Positions 38,794-46,228 are shown, counted from the stretch's first letter. The stretch is DNA of 48,785 nucleotides from CALAEC01 sp050692915 (GCA_050692915.1 JBOGVU010000012.1:1-48785); one strand, 5' to 3'. A program made the numbers and translations. Notes: generated by a model from the sequence alone, not told the origin.

Positions 38794-39177
38794 ATGCCCC
38801 TTCCCGGCTGGCTCGGACGGTTCAACCGCGTCGCCACCAACCGCGCGACTCGACCCTTGGCGCGACGGTTGCCCTGGTTCGCCGTGGTCGTTCATCGGGG
38901 GCGCCGGTCCGGTCGAACCTACCGGACCCCAGTGAACGCGTTCCGATCCAACGACCGGTACCTGATCGCCCTGACCTACGGCCGGGACCGTGACTGGGTG
39001 AAGAACGTCCTCGCTGCCGGGGGATGCCACCTCGAGACGCGGGGCCGGACGATCCGGGTCGTCGATCCGCTCATCGTTCGCGACCGGGAACACCAGCGGT
39101 TTCCCATACCGATCCGACCGATCCTCTCGGCGATCCGGATCACGGAGTCCCTGGAGCTTCGCCGAGCATCGGCGTGA
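38794..39177 (+). CDS. Deazaflavin-dependent nitroreductase family protein (Ddn-like)
   Basis: A 127-residue split-barrel protein. VVHRGRRSGRTYRTPVNAF near residues 33-51 is the F420/deazaflavin-binding signature of the Ddn/FDOR-B group, and RDRDWVKNVLAAGGCHLETRG follows. These enzymes use F420H2 to reduce quinones or other substrates, so the host probably makes F420. The substrate is unknown. No F420 synthesis gene is in the window. Confidence 0.8.
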   Translation: MPLPGWLGRFNRVATNRATRPLARRLPWFAVVVHRGRRSGRTYRTPVNAFRSNDRYLIALTYGRDRDWVKNVLAAGGCHLETRGRTIRVVDPLIVRDREHQRFPIPIRPILSAIRITESLELRRASA

Positions 39178-39235
39178 TGGAGCGATGGCCTCACGGCCCG
39201 GCAGATGGGGAAGGACTATGGTCATGGAGGACGCC

Positions 39236-40198
39236 ATGGCGAGGTCCGACGGGCCAACGGATACCGGGCATGGATGGGGATCGGCGGGGGCTGTCGAGAC
39301 CCGGGAACCGGTGTTCACGTGGACGCCCTCCGTCGCGGCGGCGGATGGTCGATCCGTCCTGGGCCGCGTGGCACAACGAGAAGGGGGAGCTAGCCCCGAC
39401 CGCCTGCGATTCGGGAGCTACCTGGTGTCGAACGCCACGACCCTCGCCCTCTACGAGCTGGTGACCGAGGAGGTCGGTCGGCGTCTCGACCTCCCCACCG
39501 AGCTCGTGGTGGAGACCTCGTACGAGAGCTGCGAGAGGGACCAGAACGAGGTGTGCTTCGTGTGCAGCCTGCCGTACGTGACGTTCGAGCGCCGGGGGCT
39601 GGACCTGGCCGTCCCGGTGGCCGCGCCGGTGCTCCAAGGGCAACGGTACGAGGGGCGATCCATCTACTTCTCCGACGTCATCGTTCACCTCGACAGCCCG
39701 TTTCGGACCTTCCTCGACTTGCGGGGTCGGTCGTGGGCGTACAACGAGCCGCTGTCCTGGTCGGGGTACGGGATCACCCGGTACCACCTGGTCACCCTGG
39801 GAGAGACCAACGGGTTCTTCGGGGAGGTTGTGGAGGCCGGGTTCCACCGGGAGGCCATCCGGATGGTGGCCCGGGGGGAGGTGGACGGCTCGGCCATCGA
39901 TTCTCAGGTGCTCTCGATCGAGCTCCGTGACCATCCCGACGTCGCGGAACAGGTTCGGGTGGTGGAGGCGTTGGGTCCCTCCACCATTCAGCCGGTGGCC
40001 GTATCCAGGCGCGTTCCCGAGGATCTCCGGGAGGCCATCGGCGAGGTGCTGGTGGCCATGGCCGAGGACTCGGCGGTCCGCGAGCGGCTCAACCTTGCCC
40101 TCGTTGAGCGGTTCGTGCCCGTGGACGCGGAATCCTACGACGACATCCGGAAGATGGTGGACGCCTGCGAGGCCGCAGGGTTCCTGGAGCTCCGCTAG
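39236..40198 (+). CDS. PhnD-like substrate-binding-fold protein without signal peptide
   Basis: A 320-residue protein similar to PhnD/phosphonate-type periplasmic binding proteins (FGSYLVSNATTLALYELVTEEVGRRL, LSWSGYGITRYHLV, RMVARGEVDGSAIDSQVLSIEL). No signal peptide or lipobox is visible and no ABC permease or ATPase gene is adjacent, so transport is not supported. It may be a cytoplasmic ligand sensor or enzyme. ATG at 39236 is preferred because GGAGG (39226-39230) lies five bases upstream; earlier in-frame ATGs at 39218 and 39224 exist. Confidence 0.75.
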   Translation: MARSDGPTDTGHGWGSAGAVETREPVFTWTPSVAAADGRSVLGRVAQREGGASPDRLRFGSYLVSNATTLALYELVTEEVGRRLDLPTELVVETSYESCERDQNEVCFVCSLPYVTFERRGLDLAVPVAAPVLQGQRYEGRSIYFSDVIVHLDSPFRTFLDLRGRSWAYNEPLSWSGYGITRYHLVTLGETNGFFGEVVEAGFHREAIRMVARGEVDGSAIDSQVLSIELRDHPDVAEQVRVVEALGPSTIQPVAVSRRVPEDLREAIGEVLVAMAEDSAVRERLNLALVERFVPVDAESYDDIRKMVDACEAAGFLELR

Positions 40199-40217
40199 TT
40201 TCAGACCGAGTAGCCAG

Positions 40218-40303
40218 TGCCCGGGGTGGGATTCGAACCCACATGCCCCGAAGGGCAGAGGGGTTTAGGCCCTCCGCGTCTCGCCAGATTCCGCCACCCG
40301 GGC
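40218..40303 (-). tRNA. tRNA-Leu, anticodon UAA (bldA-like) with C33
   Basis: A class II tRNA of 86 bases on the minus strand. The acceptor stem GCCCGGG/CCCGGGC is perfect, the D-stem GCG/CGC, the anticodon stem GAGGG/CCCTC, the long variable arm GCCC-TTCG-GGGC and the T-arm GTGGG-TTCGAAT-CCCAC are all intact. The seven-base anticodon loop is CCTAAAC, putting UAA at positions 34-36 (complement of 40265-40267). Position 33, almost always U, is C (complement of 40268). The loop otherwise equals that of Streptomyces bldA (CTTAAAC). CCA is not encoded. A TAGAAT -10 element ends seven bases before the 5' end. Confidence 0.9.
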
Positions 40304-40310
40304 GAAGCGA

Positions 40311-40316
40311 ATTCTA
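40311..40316 (-). promoter_or_regulatory. -10 element of tRNA-Leu, overlapping the HNH stop
   Basis: TAGAAT on the minus strand. Its TAG is the stop codon of the HNH gene, and the mature tRNA 5' end is seven bases further on, so transcription could begin at the mature 5' end. Confidence 0.45.
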
Positions 40317-40973
40317 CGGGACGAGGGCCCCAACGCCGATGTTCCTCCCTCTGTATGTGCCGGTTTGTGCGTGGCAGTTTGGGCACACGATCCGAAGGTT
40401 CTCCAGGCGATTGTCGTCCCGCCTTCCGTTCACGTGATCCAATTCAAGGGGTATTGGGCGTCCGTTCCAGTCCTCGCGTTCGCAAAGCTCACACCTCCTT
40501 CTCTTGAACCCCTCTCGGATCAGGCGTTCCTTGAGGTGGTTGGACTGAACCCTTCGTCCCACCACGAGCACATCCTCAAGGGGTCGGGCCGCCACAACCG
40601 GCGAACTGGTTCCCTTTCTCCATCCCTGGCCCACGAAGTGAGACGTCTCCACACCCAGCCGCTCCAGGAGGAGCTTCATCGTCCGGTGCCGGCTTCCGCT
40701 CCATGGGATTCCCAGTCTCGCGAGGACCCGGGTGACGGATCGGGAGACCCTCGCGGCTTCGATGACGTCCCTCTCTGGGAAAGATGCCATCGTTAGTCGC
40801 ACCTGGAAATGTGAGGTGTCGAGACCAAGTTCCTGAATGCGCTCCCTCACCGTTTCGTAGTTCCCACCACGAGGGACCAAACCGAGTGCGAGAAGCGTCT
40901 GGTGGACGTTCCTAGACCGAGCAACCGCTCGCCGCAAATCATCGTCGGTGTATGTCAGACGCCGCTGTGCCAT
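40314..40973 (-). CDS. HNH endonuclease with duplicated N-terminal repeat
   Basis: A 219-residue protein. Two repeats of about 50 residues (each ending in a helix followed by LGLDTSHF or LGVETSHF, at about 5-57 and 66-113) look like DNA-binding helical units. A zinc-type HNH domain follows at about 160-210: CELCERED, LELDHVNGRRDDNRLENLRIVCPNCHAQT. Base composition is visibly less GC-rich than its neighbours. The stop is ten bases from the 5' end of tRNA-Leu on the same strand, suggesting a mobile or homing-type gene parked at a tRNA. ATG at 40973 has TAACAT six bases upstream. Confidence 0.85.
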   Translation of the reverse strand: MAQRRLTYTDDDLRRAVARSRNVHQTLLALGLVPRGGNYETVRERIQELGLDTSHFQVRLTMASFPERDVIEAARVSRSVTRVLARLGIPWSGSRHRTMKLLLERLGVETSHFVGQGWRKGTSSPVVAARPLEDVLVVGRRVQSNHLKERLIREGFKRRRCELCEREDWNGRPIPLELDHVNGRRDDNRLENLRIVCPNCHAQTGTYRGRNIGVGALVP

Positions 40974-40979
40974 GTCGGC

Positions 40980-40985
40980 ATGTTA
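40980..40985 (-). promoter_or_regulatory. Leaderless -10 element of the HNH gene
   Basis: TAACAT on the minus strand, six bases before the ATG at 40973. Confidence 0.4.
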
Positions 40986-41023
40986 GGAGCGAGCGCTGAC
41001 ACGAACAGGTGTCGAGAGAGAGG

Positions 41024-41797
41024 CTACCCTTCCTCGATCCGGACCCGTTCGATGTGCACGGTCTCCGACGGGGGGCCGGCGGAGGTGCCCACTGCCTCGA
41101 TGGCCCGCACGGCTTCCTTCCCCTTCGTCACCCGGCCGAAGATCGTGTGGAGACCATTTAGATGGCGGGGCTCCCCGGTGGTGATGAAGAACTGGCTCCC
41201 GTTCGTATCCTCGCCCGAGTTTGCCATGGCCAGCAGGAACGGCTCGTTGAACTTCAGGTCGTCCACGATCTCGTCCTCGAACTGGTAGCCGGGACCGCCC
41301 GAGCCGTCGCCGGCCGGGTCGCCGCCCTGGAGCACGAAGTCGGGGATGATCCGGTGGAAGGTCAGCCCGTCGTAGAATCCTTCCCCGGCCAGGAACACGA
41401 AGTTGTTCACGGTCACCGGGGTCCGGTCGGCGAACAGCTCGAGCTCGATCGTCCCGCAGGACGTATCCATCACCGCGGTGTATCTCATCTCCGGGTCGAT
41501 CTGCATCCTGGGCGGCCTGTCGAACATCGGCTTCTCCTCTCCGGCGGTCCGGGGCGCCTGGGCGCCGCAGGCCAGGCGCCTATCGGGTGATGGGGTCGCC
41601 TCCGGCCCCGCCCGCGGCCGGTCGGGAGATTCCTGGCCGCCGCCGAGGAAGGCCACCGCGGCCACGCCGATCCCGCCCAGCCCCACCGCCCCGGCCACCA
41701 CGCCGGCGATCACCCGTTGGCGGCGCCTGCGGCGACGCTCGGCCGCGCGCCGTTCGGCGAGCTTGTGGAGCTGTCGGCGTCGGGTCTTCCCGGCCAT
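41024..41797 (-). CDS. Membrane-anchored cyclophilin-type peptidylprolyl isomerase
   Basis: A 257-residue protein. A very basic N-terminus (RRRQLHKLAERRAAERRRRRR), one membrane helix at about residues 29-51 (VIAGVVAGAVGLGGIGVAAVAFL), a Pro/Gly linker, then a cyclophilin domain from about 105: FHRIIPDFVLQGGDP, GPGYQFEDE, LAMANSGEDTNGSQFFITT and LNGLHTIFGRVTKG, covering the active-site Arg, Phe, Gln and Asn positions. It should fold proteins on the outer side of the membrane. ATG at 41797 is 13 bases after the DUF501-Ppx stop. Confidence 0.9.
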   Translation of the reverse strand: MAGKTRRRQLHKLAERRAAERRRRRRQRVIAGVVAGAVGLGGIGVAAVAFLGGGQESPDRPRAGPEATPSPDRRLACGAQAPRTAGEEKPMFDRPPRMQIDPEMRYTAVMDTSCGTIELELFADRTPVTVNNFVFLAGEGFYDGLTFHRIIPDFVLQGGDPAGDGSGGPGYQFEDEIVDDLKFNEPFLLAMANSGEDTNGSQFFITTGEPRHLNGLHTIFGRVTKGKEAVRAIEAVGTSAGPPSETVHIERVRIEEG

Positions 41798-41810
41798 GCG
41801 GCGCGTAAGG

Positions 41811-43205
41811 TTACCGGGACTCGGAGGACTCGACCATCTCGATGGCCAAGCCTTCGAGGATGTCCCGCTCGGACACCAAGCACGAGCCGCCCCCCCACCG
41901 CTCCAGGATCCCGGCCAGGATCACTGTGCCGGCCACGATCACGTCCTCCCGGCCGGGGGCCATCACCGGCAGGGCCCGCCGCTCGGCGGTGTTCATCGCC
42001 GCCAGCCGTTCGAGGACCTCGGCCACAGCCTGCCGGGACATGATCGTCCCGTGGATCGCCTCAGGATCGTACCCGTCCAGCCCCAGGGCGATCGCCTGGA
42101 CGGTCGTGGTGGTCCCCGCCACCCCGACGACCGTGCCGGCCCGGCCGGGAGGGATCGCCTCGGACGCCTCGGCCAGGGCGGCGTCGGCGAGACGGCGCAT
42201 GGCCTCGAGATCGTCGGGCCCCGGGGGGTCGGCCGGCCCGACCCGCTCGGTGATCCGGACGCTGCCCACGTCCACCGACACCGCCTTTTCGACCGCCTCG
42301 CTCCCCAGAGCGAGCTCCGTGCTCCCGCCCCCGATGTCGAACACCAGGAAGGGCGACGGCGCGTCGAGGCCCCGGGTGGCTCCGAGGAAAGACAGCTCGG
42401 CCTCCCGGTCCCCCGAGAGGATCTCCGGTGGGCCGCCCCCGATACGGGCGACCTCGGCCTCCAGGAGCCGCCGATCGGCTGAGTCCCGCACGGCGCTGGT
42501 GGCCCCCACCCGGATCCGATCCGCCCCCAGGGCCCGGGCCCGCCGCACGTAGCGCTCCTGAACGTCCATGGTCCGGCGCAGGGCCTGGGGGGCCAGCCGT
42601 CCGGTCCGGTCCACCCCCTGCCCGAGCCTGGTGATCACCATGTCGCGGGCGATCTCGACCACGTCGCCGTCGGCCGGGGCGGCCACCAGGAGCCGGATCG
42701 AGTTCGTCCCCATGTCGACCGCGGCCACCCGACCGGAGCGGTCCTCGTCCCGGTGCACCGGCTCCACCCGCTCGGCCACCCACGAGCCCACGGGGTCGGC
42801 CCCCCCGGCCAGATGGTTCGCGTAGTGCGCGTGCAGGCACTTCACCCCGGTCCGGGCCCCCCCGACGCCCCCCCACCCCGCGGCGTCCGGCACCCACCGC
42901 CCCCGCTCGGCCGCGTACTCCCGGTGGGCAACCTCGAGGGCCGAGCCGAACGAAAGCTCCTCCCGGGCCCGGTCGGCGAGGCGCTTGATCCAGCCATCGG
43001 CCTCGACCCTGGCTACGGCCTTCACGGCATCGGGGCAGGTCAGCCAGTACAGCGTTGGGAACGGCTTCCCGGTACGGTCCACCGGGTGGTTGCGGATCAG
43101 CAGGGGGTGGCCGGAAGCGCATCGGGCCACAACTGAGAGGTCGGTCAGTGGGGGGCGGCCGAGCTGCTCGGTGACCAGCGCGAGGTCGGATCCCCGCAGC
43201 TCCAC
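41811..43205 (-). CDS. DUF501 domain fused to Ppx/GppA phosphatase
   Basis: A 464-residue fusion. Residues about 1-150 are DUF501 (VVARCASGHPLLIRNHPVD, FPTLYWLTCPDAVKAVARVEADG, GVKCLHAHYANHLAGG). Residues about 160-464 are an exopolyphosphatase/GppA domain: VAAVDMGTNSIRLLVA, GATSAVRDSADR, LSGDREAELSFLGA, VFDIGGGSTELALG and GVAGTTTTVQAIALGLDGYD. It hydrolyses polyphosphate or pppGpp. In most Actinomycetota these are separate neighbouring genes downstream of ftsB. GTG at 43205 is used; no good ribosome site was found. Confidence 0.9.
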   Translation of the reverse strand: MELRGSDLALVTEQLGRPPLTDLSVVARCASGHPLLIRNHPVDRTGKPFPTLYWLTCPDAVKAVARVEADGWIKRLADRAREELSFGSALEVAHREYAAERGRWVPDAAGWGGVGGARTGVKCLHAHYANHLAGGADPVGSWVAERVEPVHRDEDRSGRVAAVDMGTNSIRLLVAAPADGDVVEIARDMVITRLGQGVDRTGRLAPQALRRTMDVQERYVRRARALGADRIRVGATSAVRDSADRRLLEAEVARIGGGPPEILSGDREAELSFLGATRGLDAPSPFLVFDIGGGSTELALGSEAVEKAVSVDVGSVRITERVGPADPPGPDDLEAMRRLADAALAEASEAIPPGRAGTVVGVAGTTTTVQAIALGLDGYDPEAIHGTIMSRQAVAEVLERLAAMNTAERRALPVMAPGREDVIVAGTVILAGILERWGGGSCLVSERDILEGLAIEMVESSESR

Positions 43206-43217
43206 CGGGCCGAGGGG

Positions 43218-43580
43218 CTAGCGACGCTTGTGGTCGATGGCGCGCCGGTAGTCCACCTGCCGCTCCTCGCTCTGGCGCATGAAGCGGCGAAGCTTCTGCT
43301 CGAAGGCCGGGTCGCTGCCGCGGCGAAGGGGCCGGCGCTCGGGCTCCTGGAGCGCCTTGATCGAGAGGTCGATCTTGCCGTCGTCCTTGATGGAGACCAC
43401 CTTGGCCTGCACCCGGTCGTTCTCTCGGAGGTGGTCCCGGACCTCCCGAACGTAGTTCCGGTCGATCTGTGAGACGTGGATCAGGCCCACGGGACCGTCG
43501 TCTATCTGGATGAACGCCCCGTAGGGGGTGATTCGCTGGACGGTCCCCTCGACGACCGCCCCGATCTCCAGGTCTGCGAT
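43218..43580 (-). CDS. S1 RNA-binding domain protein, apparent ATC start
   Basis: A 120-residue protein with one S1 domain (LEIGAVVEGTVQRITPYGAFIQIDDGPVGLIHVSQID at about residues 4-40, read in two strands) and a basic C-terminal tail ending HKRR. It binds RNA. The longest frame reaches a TTG at 43631, but that codon touches the -10 of a good promoter (43631-43659) and would not be transcribed. Downstream there is no ATG, GTG or TTG in frame. AAAGGAG (complement of 43591-43597) precedes ATC-GCA-GAC-CTG, equivalent to the usual Met-Ala-Asp-Leu opening, so ATC at 43580 is the best start. Alternative: TTG at 43631, 137 residues. Confidence 0.75.
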   Translation of the reverse strand: MADLEIGAVVEGTVQRITPYGAFIQIDDGPVGLIHVSQIDRNYVREVRDHLRENDRVQAKVVSIKDDGKIDLSIKALQEPERRPLRRGSDPAFEQKLRRFMRQSEERQVDYRRAIDHKRR

Positions 43581-43630
43581 GTCAACGCTCCTTTCGCTCA
43601 GGGTCTCTCGGACCCACTCAATGGGACGCA

Positions 43631-43659
43631 ACTATCCCATCAGGCCCCGGGAGCGTCAA
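43631..43659 (-). promoter_or_regulatory. Housekeeping promoter of the S1 gene
   Basis: TTGACG (complement of 43654-43659), 17-base spacer, GATAGT (complement of 43631-43636). Transcription would start near 43624, giving a 45-base leader that contains the AAAGGAG ribosome site. Confidence 0.55.
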
Positions 43660-43672
43660 TAGGCGGGCGGGG

Positions 43673-43993
43673 TCAGCAGCGGGCCGGCGGGGTGCCCGAG
43701 TCGTCGGGGACCACGAACCGGATCTCGCCGGGCTTGACCATCCCCAGGCACTCCCGGGCCAGCCGCTCCAGGTGCTCGGGGTCGTGAAGGCGGGTTAGCT
43801 CCTCCTCCAGCCGCTCCCGGTCGGTCTCGATCGACCGGACCTCCTGCTCCAGCCGGTCGATCTCGGCCCGCTGGCCGAGGTACTGGCGAACGACCCCGGC
43901 CGAGGCCACCCCGGTCAGTATGAGGATGACTCCCAGGACCACGGCGCGGCCGGTGAGCCGCAGACGGGAGGCCGAGACCGTGCGGCTGCTCAT
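43673..43993 (-). CDS. FtsB/DivIC-family septum formation initiator
   Basis: A 106-residue bitopic membrane protein. Short cytoplasmic N-terminus, one helix at about residues 16-36 (AVVLGVILILTGVASAGVV), then a coiled coil (QRAEIDRLEQEVRSIETDRERLEEEL) and the C-terminal LARECLGMVKPGEIRFVVP motif. It acts in the divisome through contacts with FtsL/FtsQ-type partners. ATG at 43993 overlaps the enolase stop by four bases, the common actinobacterial eno-ftsB arrangement. Confidence 0.9.
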   Translation of the reverse strand: MSSRTVSASRLRLTGRAVVLGVILILTGVASAGVVRQYLGQRAEIDRLEQEVRSIETDRERLEEELTRLHDPEHLERLARECLGMVKPGEIRFVVPDDSGTPPARC

Positions 43994-45273
43994 CGAGCGA
44001 ACCTCCGGTAGGGCTCCCGCCCCGCGTACCGGGCCGTGTCGCCGACCTCCTCCCCGATCCGCAGCAGGCGGTTGTACTTCGCGGTCCGCTCCCCCCGGGA
44101 GGGCGCCCCGGACTTGAGCTGGCCCGCGCCGGTGGCCACCGCGAGGTCGGCGATGGTGGCATCCTCGGTCTCCCCCGAACGGTGGGAGATGACCCGGCCG
44201 AGGCCGGCCTGGGCCGCCCGGGTGACCACCTCCAGGGTCTCGGTGAGCGTTCCGATCTGGTTCGGCTTGACCAGGATGGCGTTCGCCGCGCCGTCGGCGA
44301 TCCCGCGAGCGAGGCGCTCGGGGTTCGTCACGAACAGGTCGTCGCCGACGATCTGGCACGTCCGGCCGAGGGCCTCGGTGGCGATGACCCACCCGTCCCA
44401 GTCGTCCTCGGCCAGGGGATCCTCGATCGAGACGATCGGGAACGATGAGGTGAGTCCCTCCAGGAACGCCACCATCGAGCCGGCGTCCCGCTCCGCGCCC
44501 TCCAGGCGGTACCGGCCTCCTTCGAACAGCTCGCTGGCGGCCACGTCGATCGCTATAGCCACCTCGCCGCCGGGCTCCAGGCCCGCCGCCTCGATCGCCT
44601 CGACCAACGCCTGGCACGCCTCGGCCGCCCCGCCGAGGTCCGGGGCGAAACCACCCTCGTCCCCGACGGTGGTGCTCAGCCCGGCGCTCGCCAGGTTCGA
44701 CCGCAGCGCCTGGAAGCACTCCGTCCCCCACCGGATCGCCTCGGAGAACGAGGCCGCCCCCACCGGGGCCAGCATGAACTCCTGGACCTCCAGCGCGTTG
44801 TCGGCGTGGGCGCCGCCGTTGACCACGTTGAGCAGGGGTACAGGGAGCAGGTGTGCGCCGGACCCGCCGAGGTAGCGGTACAGCGGGAGGCCCACGGAAT
44901 CTGAGGCGGCGTGGGCCACCGCGAGGGAGACGGCCAGCATCGCGTTCGCGCCGAGCCTGCCCTTGTCGAGGGTGCCGTCGAGGTCGAGCAGGACCCGGTC
45001 CACCTCCCGCTGTTCGAGGGCGTCGACCTGGCCGACCAGGGCAGGGGCGATCTCCTCTTGGACGTTCCGCACCGCCTGCAGGACTCCCTTGCCCCCGAAC
45101 CGCTTCGGATCCTGGTCCCGGAGCTCCACGGCCTCGTGCTGGCCGGTCGAGGCGCCCGAGGGGACGGCCGCCCGGCCCGCGGCGCCGTCCTCGAGCAGGA
45201 CGTCGGCCTCGATCGTTGGGTTCCCCCGCGAGTCGAGGATCTCGCGGGCCAGGATCGCCTCGATGGCAGGCAT
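43990..45273 (-). CDS. eno: Enolase
   Basis: A 427-residue enolase converting 2-phosphoglycerate to phosphoenolpyruvate. Signatures: ILDSRGNPTIEADV near residue 11, PSGASTGQHEA near 38, VGDEGGFAPDL near 202, SIEDPLAEDDWDGW near 283, VGDDLFVTNPERL near 307, ILVKPNQIGTLTET near 331 and SHRSGETEDATIADLAV near 362. Full length. The ATG at 45273 has TAGAAT (45284-45289) ten bases upstream, so the leader is very short. Confidence 0.97.
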   Translation of the reverse strand: MPAIEAILAREILDSRGNPTIEADVLLEDGAAGRAAVPSGASTGQHEAVELRDQDPKRFGGKGVLQAVRNVQEEIAPALVGQVDALEQREVDRVLLDLDGTLDKGRLGANAMLAVSLAVAHAASDSVGLPLYRYLGGSGAHLLPVPLLNVVNGGAHADNALEVQEFMLAPVGAASFSEAIRWGTECFQALRSNLASAGLSTTVGDEGGFAPDLGGAAEACQALVEAIEAAGLEPGGEVAIAIDVAASELFEGGRYRLEGAERDAGSMVAFLEGLTSSFPIVSIEDPLAEDDWDGWVIATEALGRTCQIVGDDLFVTNPERLARGIADGAANAILVKPNQIGTLTETLEVVTRAAQAGLGRVISHRSGETEDATIADLAVATGAGQLKSGAPSRGERTAKYNRLLRIGEEVGDTARYAGREPYRRFAR

Positions 45274-45283
45274 GGCGCAGACG

Positions 45284-45289
45284 ATTCTA
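45284..45289 (-). promoter_or_regulatory. -10 element of enolase
   Basis: TAGAAT on the minus strand, ten bases before the ATG at 45273. The -35 is not clear. Confidence 0.42.
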
Positions 45290-45367
45290 GGCCCGAGTCA
45301 CGCTGCCCCGTGGATTTCGACCGGGCGATACGCGGTCGTCAGCGTTCGTAGTGGGAGAGCGGCGAGC

Positions 45368-46216
45368 TCAGCGAGCGGCGCGGAAGCGGCGGAGGAGCTC
45401 TGCCTCCGGCAGTTCGTCGAGCCGGATCCCCTCGGCCCGGGCCACGTCCTCCATGGCCTCGAAGCGACCGACGAACTTCCGGATCGTCGACCGCAGTGCG
45501 GTCTCCGCGTCCACACCGAGGCGGCGGGCCAAGGCGGTGACGGCGAACAGGACGTCACCGACCTCCTCCTCCAGGGCGTCCTTGGCCGCCCCCTCTCGAT
45601 CGACGCCCTCGTGCTCTGCGGCGGCCTCCTCCAGCTCCGCCAGCTCCTCGCGCACCTTCTCCACAGAGCCGGCCAGGTGGGCCCAGTCGAAGCCCCGTCC
45701 CGAAGCCCGCCGCTGGACCTTCTGCGCCGCGATCAGCGAGGGGAGCGAGCCCGGCATCTCCGCGTCGATCGGCCGCTCTTCCCCCTCCGCGGCCTTGATG
45801 CGCTCCCAGTTCGCGTAGACCTCCTCGGGTGTGTCCGCCTCGACCTCCGCGAAGACGTGGGGGTGGCGACGGATCAGCTTCTCCACCGTGAGCTCCGCCA
45901 CGTCGTCGATGTCGAAGGCCCCCTCGTCCGAGGCCATCTGCGCGTGGAACACGGCCTGGAGCAGGAGGTCCCCGAGCTCGTCCCTCAGGCGCGACGGATC
46001 GCCGTCCTCGATCGCGTCGAGGAGCTCGTAGGTCTCGTCCAGGAGATGGCGCCGGAGGCTGCGGTGGGTCTGGGCCCGGTCCCAGGGACACCCGTCGGGA
46101 GCCCGGAGGCGGGCCACAACCCGCACCAGATCGAGCAGGCGGTCGCCGCCCCGGCGCGCCGGAACGGGCCCGGTGGGAACGTGGTCGAGCGGATCGGGTG
46201 TGCCGGCGGTCCCCAC
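45368..46216 (-). CDS. mazG: MazG nucleoside triphosphate pyrophosphohydrolase
   Basis: A 282-residue two-domain MazG that hydrolyses NTPs to NMPs and helps to limit aberrant nucleotides. First domain: LRAPDGCPWDRAQTHRSLRRHLLDETYELLDAI near residues 37-69 and LRDELGDLLLQAVFHAQ near 77. Second: VREELAELEEAAAEH near 188 and LEEEVGDVLFAVTALARRLG near 213, with the E-E-x-x-D metal motifs. GTG at 46216 has TAGCAT six bases upstream. Confidence 0.93.
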   Translation of the reverse strand: MGTAGTPDPLDHVPTGPVPARRGGDRLLDLVRVVARLRAPDGCPWDRAQTHRSLRRHLLDETYELLDAIEDGDPSRLRDELGDLLLQAVFHAQMASDEGAFDIDDVAELTVEKLIRRHPHVFAEVEADTPEEVYANWERIKAAEGEERPIDAEMPGSLPSLIAAQKVQRRASGRGFDWAHLAGSVEKVREELAELEEAAAEHEGVDREGAAKDALEEEVGDVLFAVTALARRLGVDAETALRSTIRKFVGRFEAMEDVARAEGIRLDELPEAELLRRFRAAR

Positions 46217-46222
46217 GGGACG

Positions 46223-46228
46223 ATGCTA
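46223..46228 (-). promoter_or_regulatory. Leaderless -10 element of mazG
   Basis: TAGCAT on the minus strand, six bases before the GTG at 46216. Confidence 0.4.
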
